From NCBI GenBank assembly GCA_030609665.1, contig JAUWBW010000148.1:1-5067 (forward strand): a DNA stretch of 5,067 nucleotides, in the 5' to 3' direction. Within the stretch, counting starts at the first letter, position 1, and the number at the start of each line of letters is the position of its first letter. Shown here one piece after another: positions 1-4,906 of the stretch. This DNA comes from Methanosarcinaceae archaeon (GTDB taxonomy: Archaea > Halobacteriota > Methanosarcinia > Methanosarcinales > Methanosarcinaceae). The position numbers and the translations under genes are program-made. The notes under the pieces were generated by a model. That model ran no database searches, had not been told where the DNA came from, and saw only the letters and a list, made by a program, of their open reading frames with translations.

Positions 1-20
1 CTGTGCCCTCTGTGGCAGAA
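1..20. repeat. CTCTGTGG-type repeat unit, cut by window start
   Basis: Positions 8-20 (CTCTGTGGCAGAA) are identical to positions 750-762, giving a 13-base direct repeat about 740 bases apart. A near-inverse copy lies at 632-645 (TTCTGGCCACAGAG), which has one extra G. The window starts inside this unit, so its full length is unknown. It belongs to the same family as the inverted repeat at 639-695. Confidence 0.6.
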
Positions 21-127
21 TAGAATGAACAGATTACACAGATGAAAAAGCGGAAATCAATTTTGCCCGGTGGTTATTTGTACTGCAACGTTTGATGTTA
101 AGTTTTTCCATTTTCAGGTATCCACGA

Positions 128-253
128 TCAAACATCTCCAATCACCACCATGCTGTCAAACAGGTCAAGATACTCACCCCACGGAAAAACAAATTCGCTG
201 TTCTTTTCTTTTATTCTCAGGTATCCCAGAAGCGGCTCTACGTGTCCTTCCAT
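128..253 (-). pseudogene. Possible gene remnant, unrecognised 41-residue tail
   Basis: The minus strand reads a 41-residue frame starting with ATG at 253 and ending with TGA at 128. The frame stays open upstream to about 376, where it runs into the intron-like sequence. The peptide is protein-like in composition: acidic, aromatic-rich and not repetitive, with a segment reading EFVFPWGEYLDLFDSMVVIGDV split as roughly residues 20-41. I do not recognise the family. No good ribosome binding site precedes the ATG. An ATG in another frame overlaps the stop (ATGTTTGA) and opens a further 33 codons that look random. This could be the surviving C-terminus of a gene broken by the intron or by repeats, or it could be chance. 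Confidence 0.25.
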
Positions 254-409
254 ATTATAACGCCTGCCGGTATTCACAGGTATTTTGCACCGGACCGCAT
301 GGCAAGGGCTAAAGCATAGGAGTTGTAGATCGAGTTCTGTTGGTCTACAGTATCGTGTGGAGGATATGATCCCCACTGTCAGCCGCCCGACAAAGGTTAT
401 GAAAGGCTT

Positions 410-443
410 GAGCCGTATGCGGCGAAAGTCGCACGTACGGTTC
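410..443 (+). ncRNA. Group II intron domain V hairpin
   Basis: The 34-nucleotide hairpin has the family's defining layout. An 8-bp lower stem pairs 410-417 with 436-443, including one G-T wobble at 412/441. The catalytic AGC triad sits at 411-413. A 2-nucleotide bulge (C434, G435) follows, then an upper stem pairing 418-423 with 428-433. A GAAA tetraloop caps it at 424-427. All helices pair without disruption, so the catalytic core hairpin is intact even though the rest of the intron appears lost. Domain V is the metal-binding active-site element of the ribozyme and the most conserved part of these introns, which makes this the firmest call in the repeat region. Confidence 0.85.
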
Positions 444-516
444 TTAGAAGAGGGAGAGCGAGTAATCGCTCTTTCTTATTCGGCGTTCATTCCGTCTATA
501 TACTTACCCACTCAAT
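410..516 (+). mobile_element. Group II intron 3' end fragment (domains V-VI)
   Basis: A near-canonical group II intron domain V (410-443) is followed by a second hairpin at 453-461/466-474, closed by a GTAA tetraloop, in the place expected for domain VI. The sequence then continues to ACTTACCCACTC at about 505-516, which resembles a bacterial or organellar-type intron 3' end; the exact boundary is my estimate. Upstream, possible domain IV remains include a stem at 324-329/344-349 and a hairpin at 357-376 with one bulged A. No reverse transcriptase/maturase frame is present on either strand of the window, and no domain I could be identified, although any 5' part beyond position 1 is not visible. 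The element is best read as a degenerate or ORF-less relic that cannot move by itself. Confidence 0.7.
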
Positions 517-638
517 GTTGGGGAGAACCAATTTTATGCTTATGTATACCACTCCGCAAGTATAATTTAGAACTGCAGATGGCCACAGAGGATCATTATA
601 ACAAAATAAGTATGACCTCTTGCGAGTGAAATTCTGGC

Positions 639-695
639 CACAGAGAGCACAGAGGACACAGAGGGAAAGTTGCTACAGTCTCTGTGCTCTCTGTG
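639..695. repeat. 16-bp perfect inverted repeat, CACAGAG family
   Basis: The left arm 639-654 (CACAGAGAGCACAGAG) is the exact reverse complement of 680-695, with a 25-base loop. An outer, imperfect pairing continues between 632-645 and 750-762, so the unit nests around the two hairpins at 697-747. Related direct copies occur close by: TGGCCACAGAG at 580-590 and 635-645, and AGGACACAGAG at 653-663 and 860-870. The arms themselves are built from a roughly 8-base step (CACAGAG-N), which suggests growth by slippage as well as inversion. Confidence 0.8.
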
Positions 696-696
696 A

Positions 697-747
697 CCTG
701 CATGCCTTGCGGGCATAGCAGGCACTCAACTCCGTAGGAGGTGAGTG
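697..747. repeat. Two adjacent palindromic hairpins
   Basis: The first hairpin pairs 697-706 with 712-722: ten base pairs with one bulged A at 717 and the loop TTGCG. The second starts on the next base and pairs 723-733 with 737-747: eleven positions with a single mismatch (A729 against G741) and a GTA loop. Both sit inside the larger CACAGAG inverted repeat. The second carries CTCC/GGAGG, so it resembles a ribosome binding site in sequence, but no gene follows it. These look like modules of a short non-autonomous palindromic element. Confidence 0.7.
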
Positions 748-888
748 TACTCTGTGGCAGAAAGTTACAAAAAACAAACATGGTTTAGTATAATAAGTAT
801 ATCAAAAACAAAGAATAGAAAGATCGTATTAGTTTAGCTCAATTTTTTTATGGCTGCAAAGGACACAGAGTGAACTGAATAAATACAC

Positions 889-977
889 AAATTCACCGCA
901 AAGAGCGCAAAGATGTGTTATTTTTCTCTGCGTCCTCTACACCTCTCTGCGTCCTTTGCGCTCTTTGCGGTGAATTT
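889..977. repeat. 24-bp perfect inverted repeat, CTTTGCG family
   Basis: The arm at 889-912 is an exact reverse complement of 954-977 over 24 bases, with a 41-base loop. The arms contain the tandem step GCAAAGAGCGCAAAG, and the loop contains an 11-base direct repeat CTCTGCGTCCT at 926-936 and 945-955, the second copy running into the right arm. On the plus strand the right arm runs into a T-tract (972-978), so a transcript would look like a strong intrinsic terminator, but no plus-strand gene lies upstream. The element lies about 150 bases beyond the nadM stop and could form a hairpin at the 3' end of the operon transcript. A short palindromic repeat or MITE-like relic is the simplest reading. 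Confidence 0.85.
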
Positions 978-1129
978 TTTTATAGACTTTTTATTATTAT
1001 CTGGTTATACTTATTAATCAATTCTGTTAATCGCGGATATTGCATGCGAAATCTGCGGTTCGTGTAACTCGCCTATGTATATCATTCGTGATCAATTCAT
1101 GTCCTACAAGCTAAACATATACGAAAGAT

Positions 1130-1636
1130 CTAATCAGTCATTGAAACGCTTCGCAAACGCGCAACACCATCGATCTCTTCAATGGCATCTGCAATTGTGG
1201 GTGGGACCAGATGTTCCCATTTTTCTCCGGCAATCATCTTTTTTCGGATCTCTGTGCCGGAGTAAACATCCCTCTGATACATGGGGGATTGCAGGACAGT
1301 AATATCGGCTTCTTCAAACAATCGTATGACAAGTGGATTATTTGAATAGACCACATCAAAAGGAGGTGTTCTCGAAAGTATGTATGATACCCAGATCGAG
1401 TTTTGCTGGATATCTTCGATAGGCAGGGCATAGTGTCGAATATTGATATCTTCAAGCGCATGCCGGATCATCATGACACGCTCACCTGCGGTAAACGGGT
1501 CACTTAAACCGTGACTTTTTTGGGCACTTCCAATACCTATCACCACTTCATCGACTTCATCTGCGATCTTTGTCAAGACTGCATGATGTCCGAGATGATA
1601 TGGCTGGAAACGCCCGATATAAAAGGCTCGTTTCAT
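1130..1636 (-). CDS. nadM: Nicotinamide-nucleotide adenylyltransferase, archaeal type
   Basis: This enzyme joins NMN and ATP to give NAD and pyrophosphate, the last step of NAD synthesis in the cytoplasm. The protein is a 168-residue Rossmann-type nucleotidyltransferase, the usual length for the archaeal family. Visible motifs are GRFQPYHLGHH at residues 8-18, which holds the (H/T)xGH nucleotide-binding signature (H14, H17), the family block GSAQKSH at 36-42 followed by PFTAGER at 47-53, and the C-terminal phosphate-binding SGTEIR at 126-131. I chose ATG at 1636 over GTG at 1642, because AAAGG (1646-1650) sits 9 bases before the ATG but only 3 before the GTG. It follows fpoF after 27 bases on the same strand and is probably the last gene of the operon. 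It ends in TAG. No key residue is missing. Confidence 0.93.
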   Translation of the reverse strand: MKRAFYIGRFQPYHLGHHAVLTKIADEVDEVVIGIGSAQKSHGLSDPFTAGERVMMIRHALEDINIRHYALPIEDIQQNSIWVSYILSRTPPFDVVYSNNPLVIRLFEEADITVLQSPMYQRDVYSGTEIRKKMIAGEKWEHLVPPTIADAIEEIDGVARLRSVSMTD

Positions 1637-1663
1637 ATGCACGTGCCTTTACCTACTGTAATA

Positions 1664-2689
1664 TCAGTGCATTCCACATTCATCGAATGAGAATTTTTCA
1701 CAGACTTCGAGATAGTGTCCTGAATTGTTTTTGTGTTTCATTTCGGTGAGTTTCTTGATAAGGAACATTCCCGGTTTTGGATCATCATTGATCTCAAGAC
1801 CATCTACCATATTGATATATTTCTCACCAACATCAGTTCGTATCATTACACTGTTCCATCCATCAGGAGCACCAACTGAACCTACTGATATGTCAGCATG
1901 TACTGATGTGTAGTCACAGCAGTTGTGGCATGGATTTCTTGCGAGATGTGCAACCTCTGCGATTGGCACATTGTGCTCTCCACCATCTCTTGTGTATGCC
2001 CAGAACTTTCCACCGCCAAAGTCCATCTTGACAACATCTTCAATGTTAAGTCCAAGGATATTGGGTATGATCTCTTCCTGCATCTTGTCATGGTGGAAAC
2101 TTTCCATGCACAACAATCCGATAATAACGGCAATCTTATCATTTACGTTCTCACGTATAAGGTTGGCTGCGTGAACCTGGCATGGTACGCCTACAACAGC
2201 GATCTTACTGTGTGTTTTGAATAGGTCTTTTAAGATTGCATCAACAGGATCGGATGTATATTTGGTACCCTTTGTCTTGTCAACATCACCTGCTTGTGTG
2301 AGTACGATAACTTCAGTTTCCCATTTTTCGTTCATGGTAATACCGACAGCACAGTCGATCTCACCCTTTTCAAATAATGATTTTACGATTGCTGATGCCA
2401 ATGCACCATCCTGACCCGGCAGTTCGCTTTTTGCAGCAAAGAACCGTTGTACGTTTGCAAACTCATCTTCTGCGTATCCATCTACCACGGGGCAGATACG
2501 ACCACAGGTAAAGCAGCCTTCACAAACATTTGGTGCAGCACCTTTCTTATACAAAGATAGGTCATCGGGGTCACGGATTGCTGCAGTAATATCAACAATA
2601 ACTGCACCGGCAGGGCATACAGCTTCGCATGCCCCACAAGCGGTACAGACGTCATATTCAATGACTTCCAAGATCTTTGGATGAACCAT
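1664..2689 (-). CDS. fpoF: F420H2 dehydrogenase subunit FpoF (FrhB-like)
   Basis: This flavoprotein oxidises coenzyme F420H2 and passes electrons through iron-sulfur clusters to the membrane-bound Fpo complex, which reduces methanophenazine and pumps protons. In Methanosarcina it is also reported as a soluble ferredoxin:F420 oxidoreductase. The 341-residue protein starts with two [4Fe-4S] motifs, CTACGACEAVCP (C15, C18, C21, C25) and CEGCFTCGRICP (C56, C59, C62, C66). An FrhB/FdhB-type domain follows, with conserved-looking cysteines C170 (GVPCQ), C194 (GLLC) and C254/C257/C258 (NPCHNCC), likely ligands of a third cluster beside the FAD/F420 site. The length and the two N-terminal clusters fit FpoF better than FrhB or FqoF fusions, but a paralogous FrhB-family protein cannot be ruled out by eye. 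The mer neighbour supports FpoF. Start ATG at 2689 overlaps the mer stop by one base, with GGAGGG at 2695-2700 five bases upstream. Confidence 0.9.
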   Translation of the reverse strand: MVHPKILEVIEYDVCTACGACEAVCPAGAVIVDITAAIRDPDDLSLYKKGAAPNVCEGCFTCGRICPVVDGYAEDEFANVQRFFAAKSELPGQDGALASAIVKSLFEKGEIDCAVGITMNEKWETEVIVLTQAGDVDKTKGTKYTSDPVDAILKDLFKTHSKIAVVGVPCQVHAANLIRENVNDKIAVIIGLLCMESFHHDKMQEEIIPNILGLNIEDVVKMDFGGGKFWAYTRDGGEHNVPIAEVAHLARNPCHNCCDYTSVHADISVGSVGAPDGWNSVMIRTDVGEKYINMVDGLEINDDPKPGMFLIKKLTEMKHKNNSGHYLEVCEKFSFDECGMH

Positions 2690-2700
2690 TAGTTCCCTCC
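2687..2700 (-). promoter_or_regulatory. Stop-start overlap with internal ribosome binding site (mer/fpoF)
   Basis: On the minus strand the sequence reads GGAGGGAACTAATG. The ribosome binding site GGAGGG (2695-2700) lies in the last codons of mer, and the mer stop TAA (2691-2689) shares its final A with the fpoF ATG (2689-2687). This is a textbook arrangement for coupled translation, so the two proteins are probably made in a fixed ratio. Confidence 0.85.
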
Positions 2701-3675
2701 GATGATCTCCTTACCGATGAGTTTTATGGCTTTCTCTTTGTTTGGTCCGATAGGTGAACCTGCAACGATCTGTGTCACACCGATGTCAAGCAGGTCATTG
2801 ATCCTTGCCTTGCAGTCATCAGGTGTTCCGCAGATTGAGAATGCATCCATCATGCCGTCGGTGATCATGCCGCCCATAAGTGCACCAAAGTCGCCTTTTG
2901 CAATTGCTCCACCAATGTCTGCTTTAGCCGCAACATCGATTCCGTGGCGCTCAAGTACCATGTCAGGTGAACCTGCAACAATAAATGCCACAACGATCTG
3001 TGCTGCACTTGCTGCCTTCTTTGCGTCCTTATCAATTGAGAAACATGCGTATGCTGCAACATCAACGTCCTTTGGATCGCGTCCTGCTGTCTTTGCACCT
3101 GCTGCAATTTGCTTAACTGCAACCTCAAAGTCCTTTGGGTGTGATGCGTTGATCAATACACCGTCTGCGACCTCTCCTGCAAGTTCGAGCATCTTTGGAC
3201 CCTGTGCGCCCATGTAAATAGGAACATTTCCTGTATTGAATGCCATCTTTGCGCCGCTGATATTTACCATCTCTCCTGTCTGGTTCACGGTCTTTCCAGT
3301 GAAATAGGCGCGAATTGCTGCAATGGTTTCTTTTGTCATTGTCAGTGGCTTATCCCATGAAATACCCATCGCATCGAACGTTGCCTTATCTCCCGGACCA
3401 ATTCCGAGGATTGCACGTCCGCCTGAGATCTCATTGATGGCTCCGATACTTGATGCTGCAATTGCTGCATTCCTGGTATAGGGATTAGTTACCCCTGTTC
3501 CCAATTTGATGCTGTTTGTGTTCAAGGCAAGAACTGCCATTGTTGTATATACATCACGGTTGTTGTAGTGGTCTGTAATCCATACGTTGTCGAATCCCTG
3601 CTGTTCTGCAAGTTTTGCATAGTGCGAAACCTTAAGAACAGGGTCGCTTGGTACAAACTCTATTCCAAATGTCAT
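2689..3675 (-). CDS. mer: 5,10-methylenetetrahydromethanopterin reductase
   Basis: Mer catalyses the reversible F420-dependent reduction of methylene- to methyl-tetrahydromethanopterin (or -sarcinapterin), a central C1 step of methanogenesis that runs backward in methyl oxidation and anaerobic methane oxidation. The 328-residue protein is a luciferase-like TIM barrel of the usual family length. Recognisable blocks are MTFGIEFVPSDP at the start, VWITDHYNNRDVYT (about 31-44), LGTGVTNPYTRN (about 58-69), GGRAILGIGPGDKATFDAMGI (about 85-105, split here as one block), and the glycine-rich C-terminal segment near VAGSPIGPNKE. It is soluble, without a signal peptide or membrane segment. It is the first gene of the minus-strand operon: AAGGAGGA (3681-3688) sits five bases before the ATG at 3675. 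The last two sense codons before the terminal Asn codon region supply the GGAGGG used by fpoF, so mer and fpoF are translationally coupled. Nothing is truncated or frameshifted. Confidence 0.95.
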   Translation of the reverse strand: MTFGIEFVPSDPVLKVSHYAKLAEQQGFDNVWITDHYNNRDVYTTMAVLALNTNSIKLGTGVTNPYTRNAAIAASSIGAINEISGGRAILGIGPGDKATFDAMGISWDKPLTMTKETIAAIRAYFTGKTVNQTGEMVNISGAKMAFNTGNVPIYMGAQGPKMLELAGEVADGVLINASHPKDFEVAVKQIAAGAKTAGRDPKDVDVAAYACFSIDKDAKKAASAAQIVVAFIVAGSPDMVLERHGIDVAAKADIGGAIAKGDFGALMGGMITDGMMDAFSICGTPDDCKARINDLLDIGVTQIVAGSPIGPNKEKAIKLIGKEIIGGN

Positions 3676-3680
3676 TTAAC

Positions 3681-3688
3681 TCCTCCTT
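3681..3688 (-). promoter_or_regulatory. Strong ribosome binding site of mer
   Basis: The minus strand reads AAGGAGGA, then GTTAA, then ATG at 3675. It is a nearly full match to the archaeal anti-Shine-Dalgarno sequence at ideal spacing. It fixes the mer start and suggests high expression, as expected for a central C1 enzyme. Confidence 0.85.
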
Positions 3689-3851
3689 ACAATAATTAAT
3701 CAATATTCTGTGTTCATACATCTTTAAAACATTATTGGTTTTGTTTTTGTATCTGGTACAACCTGATTTACCTGTTGTATGTGTCATCAATATGGATTCG
3801 GGTATGTTTGGCTGTATGATATTTTCACAAAGCGGGTTTACAACTGCTGGT

Positions 3852-3862
3852 AAATATATTTA
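3852..3862 (+). promoter_or_regulatory. Probable TATA box of the cupin gene
   Basis: AAATATATTTA matches an archaeal TATA box. Transcription would start about 25 bases downstream, near 3885, giving a leader of roughly 45-50 bases that includes the ribosome binding site GGTGA (3923-3927). A purine-rich BRE is not obvious upstream. Confidence 0.5.
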
Positions 3863-3932
3863 TCATTATTATGTTGATAAGAGAGCGAAATCTTTTAAAG
3901 TCTTGTCTATTCATTATTTATTGGTGAAATGA

Positions 3933-4256
3933 ATGATTGAAACTACCTATGAATTCAAGACGTCGGACTCAAAACTTGTTGAGAAGATAGTAAACGATGA
4001 CAATGTTCACATAAACCACATCATATTGGAAAAAGGACAGAACATGCCGGAACACTTTTCCAATTCGAATGTGTATCTTATAATTATTCAGGGTGAGATG
4101 AGGTTGACATTGAGCGATAATGAACCAAATAACCATACACACGGCTCAATAGTGAATGTTCCATATAACACAAAGATGCTGATCCAGAATATAAATACGC
4201 CACTGATGGAGTTCTTTGTGTTAAAATCTCCAAACCCCAAACATTTCGAAGAATAG
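3933..4256 (+). CDS. Small single-domain cupin-like protein
   Basis: The 107-residue protein has the size and alternating beta pattern of a single cupin barrel. HINHIILEKGQNMPEHF (26-42) gives the first strands and a KGQNMPEHF turn, VYLIIIQGEMRLTLSD (47-62) matches the strand-glycine part of cupin motif 1, and GSIVNVPYNTKMLIQN (71-86) matches motif 2. Metal ligands are incomplete: the usual HxH...E of motif 1 is reduced to H41 with F/S following and no glutamate at the expected place, and the motif 2 histidine is replaced (region M82-I84). It may thus bind a ligand or act as a sensor rather than catalyse a metal-dependent reaction; H26 and H29 could contribute in another way. No signal peptide or membrane segment is seen. 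ATG at 3933 is preceded by GGTGA at 3923-3927. It is transcribed away from mer and its substrate cannot be told. Confidence 0.75.
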   Translation: MIETTYEFKTSDSKLVEKIVNDDNVHINHIILEKGQNMPEHFSNSNVYLIIIQGEMRLTLSDNEPNNHTHGSIVNVPYNTKMLIQNINTPLMEFFVLKSPNPKHFEE

Positions 4257-4526
4257 ATAGACTGGCAGTGGGGGCAAACAATTTGTACCAGGTCTGTTAC
4301 CAACACGTATATATGTATCAAAGTCCCACATCATCTTAATAGTTTGAATGTCATTGGGGTTGAGATTCAATATATGTGGGATAGATATTGTTTGGTTAGT
4401 TGTGATATGGTGTGAACCAAAGAAAGCACACCGTTCGCAGATACACGAATGATTGTATGTGTCTACTGATATGCGGATAAATCCTAAATAATTTTGACAC
4501 TTAGACTGTAAAAGGAGGTGAGGTCA
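4257..4526. other. Spacer between cupin and desulforedoxin genes
   Basis: No gene is supported in these 270 bases. It contains an 8-bp inverted repeat, TCCCACAT at 4324-4331 with its complement at 4374-4381, and two mutually exclusive small stems near its middle: GGTGTG (4409-4414) with CACACC (4427-4432), and TTGGTT (4392-4397) with AACCAA (4415-4420). These could be a structured leader or a 3' end, but no U-rich terminator follows the cupin stop. The AT-rich block near 4485-4495 is a possible promoter for the next gene. Confidence 0.5.
4485..4495 (+). promoter_or_regulatory. Possible TATA box of the small cysteine-rich gene cluster
   Basis: TAAATAATTTT lies 32-42 bases before the desulforedoxin ATG at 4527. 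The predicted transcription start (about 4515) would fall at the ribosome binding site, leaving a very short leader, so either the real start is a little different or the true promoter lies further upstream. Confidence 0.3.
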
Positions 4527-4649
4527 ATGGGTGTTTCAGGAATTGGTGAAAAATATCGCTGCAACATTTGTGGCAATGAAGTCGAAGTTACAAAAGTAGG
4601 CGGTGGTGCTCTTGAATGTTGTGGGGAAGAGATGGAATTAATTAAATAA
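4527..4649 (+). CDS. Desulforedoxin (single FeS4 domain)
   Basis: This 40-residue protein consists only of a desulforedoxin domain, the same fold found at the N-terminus of desulfoferrodoxin. Four cysteines, in YRCNICGNE (C12, C15) and ECCGEEM (C31, C32), form a mononuclear iron site; the adjacent CC pair separates it from rubredoxin, which has CxxC twice. The pattern and length closely resemble Desulfovibrio gigas desulforedoxin as I remember it (CxxC, GGG, CCGE, about 36 residues). There is no fused superoxide reductase domain: the frame ends at TAA 4649. Such proteins are soluble one-electron carriers, typically homodimers. The ribosome binding site AAAGGAGGTG (4511-4520) is very strong. 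Two DUF2180 genes follow at short spacing (35 bases, then 9), suggesting one transcript. Its redox partner is unknown; superoxide or oxygen defence is a guess from the family. Confidence 0.9.
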   Translation: MGVSGIGEKYRCNICGNEVEVTKVGGGALECCGEEMELIK

Positions 4650-4684
4650 ACCAAATAATTGGAAGTATTTCAAGGTGAGTATAC

Positions 4685-4897
4685 ATGAAATGTTATCAAT
4701 GTGCTAAAATGGGAAAGGATACGGATGCGATTGGCATTTGTATTGTGTGTGGAATGGGTTTATGTAAAGATCATCTGAGGCGGGAGGAGATTCCCATATG
4801 GGAGGGGAACTACCCTGTGCGGTTGAAACCGGATGTGGAGCATATACTCAGAATAGTTTGTGAGCCGTGCCATGAAGCGCTGCTGGAGAATTTTTGA
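4685..4897 (+). CDS. DUF2180 family zinc-finger protein, first copy
   Basis: The 70-residue protein matches the archaeal DUF2180 family, known mostly from methanogens and without an assigned function. It shows paired ligands in the order CYQC (C3, C6), CIVC (C19, C22), CKDH (C27, H30) and CEPCH (C59, C62, H63), enough for two zinc ions, as in cross-brace or B-box-like fingers. A conserved-looking stretch, PIWEGNYP (37-44), links the two halves. It has no membrane segment or signal peptide. The start ATG at 4685 is preceded by AAGGTGAG (4672-4679). The next gene begins 9 bases after its stop and is a paralogue, so the two probably arose by tandem duplication. Protein-protein or nucleic-acid binding is plausible from the fold, but no function should be assigned. 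Confidence 0.88.
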   Translation: MKCYQCAKMGKDTDAIGICIVCGMGLCKDHLRREEIPIWEGNYPVRLKPDVEHILRIVCEPCHEALLENF

Positions 4898-4906
4898 GGT
4901 GGTAAT

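Larger units (their letters stand above)
1..1129. other. Gene-poor repeat-rich region
   Basis: No open frame here looks like a complete gene. The short frames on both strands run through repeats or through the intron fragment and do not resemble any protein family I know. The region holds CTCTGTG/CACAGAG-type units near 1-20, 580-590, 632-695, 750-762 and 860-870, a CTTTGCG-type inverted repeat at 889-977, a group II intron 3' end around 410-516, and a possible minus-strand gene remnant at 128-253. Positions 763-858 and 978-1129 are AT-rich and show nothing I can name; 1025-1065 has loose TTAATC and CTGCGG-like motifs of the kind seen in degenerate intergenic repeats. No tRNA, rRNA or CRISPR array was seen. 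The operon that ends at 1130 runs toward this region, and I see no clear U-tract terminator for it on the minus strand. Confidence 0.7.
3676..3932. other. Divergent intergenic region between mer and cupin gene
   Basis: The 257-base spacer separates the leftward mer operon from the rightward cupin gene and must carry at least one promoter in each direction. The cupin-side promoter is visible (3852-3862). For mer I see AT-rich stretches on the minus strand, for example around 3720-3735, but no TATA box convincing enough to list; a long 5' leader is possible. A 65-codon plus-strand frame (3735-3932) crosses the region and ends against the cupin start, but it has no ribosome binding site or family resemblance and contains the cupin promoter, so I treat it as chance. 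Confidence 0.6.

Noticed and set aside
285..629. A 114-codon plus-strand frame across the intron fragment
   Set aside because: It runs straight through domain V and the domain VI-like hairpin, which are structured RNA, and shows no reverse transcriptase or maturase motif.
596..781. A 61-codon minus-strand frame rich in cysteine and leucine
   Set aside because: It is a translation of the CACAGAG palindromes and has no independent coding signal.
1..977. A CRISPR array, because of the repeated CTCTGTG and CTTTGCG units
   Set aside because: The units are irregularly spaced, occur in both orientations and vary in length; there are no regular repeat-spacer intervals and no cas genes.
954..981. 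The right arm of the inverted repeat plus T-tract as a true intrinsic terminator
   Set aside because: The T-tract suits only a plus-strand transcript, and no plus-strand gene precedes it; archaeal termination also does not need such a hairpin.
2702..3217. A 171-codon plus-strand frame opposite mer
   Set aside because: It is the antisense shadow of a well-conserved gene; its Ser/Ala/Pro-rich composition comes from the mer codons, and no ribosome binding site supports it.
3735..3932. A 65-codon plus-strand frame just before the cupin gene
   Set aside because: It has no ribosome binding site or family resemblance, and the probable cupin TATA box lies inside it.
4254..4415. Read-through of the cupin TAG stop as pyrrolysine, which would add 52 codons before TGA
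   Set aside because: The cupin barrel is already complete at 107 residues, the extension looks non-coding, and an open run of this length is not rare by chance. The nadM TAG allows only about a dozen further codons.
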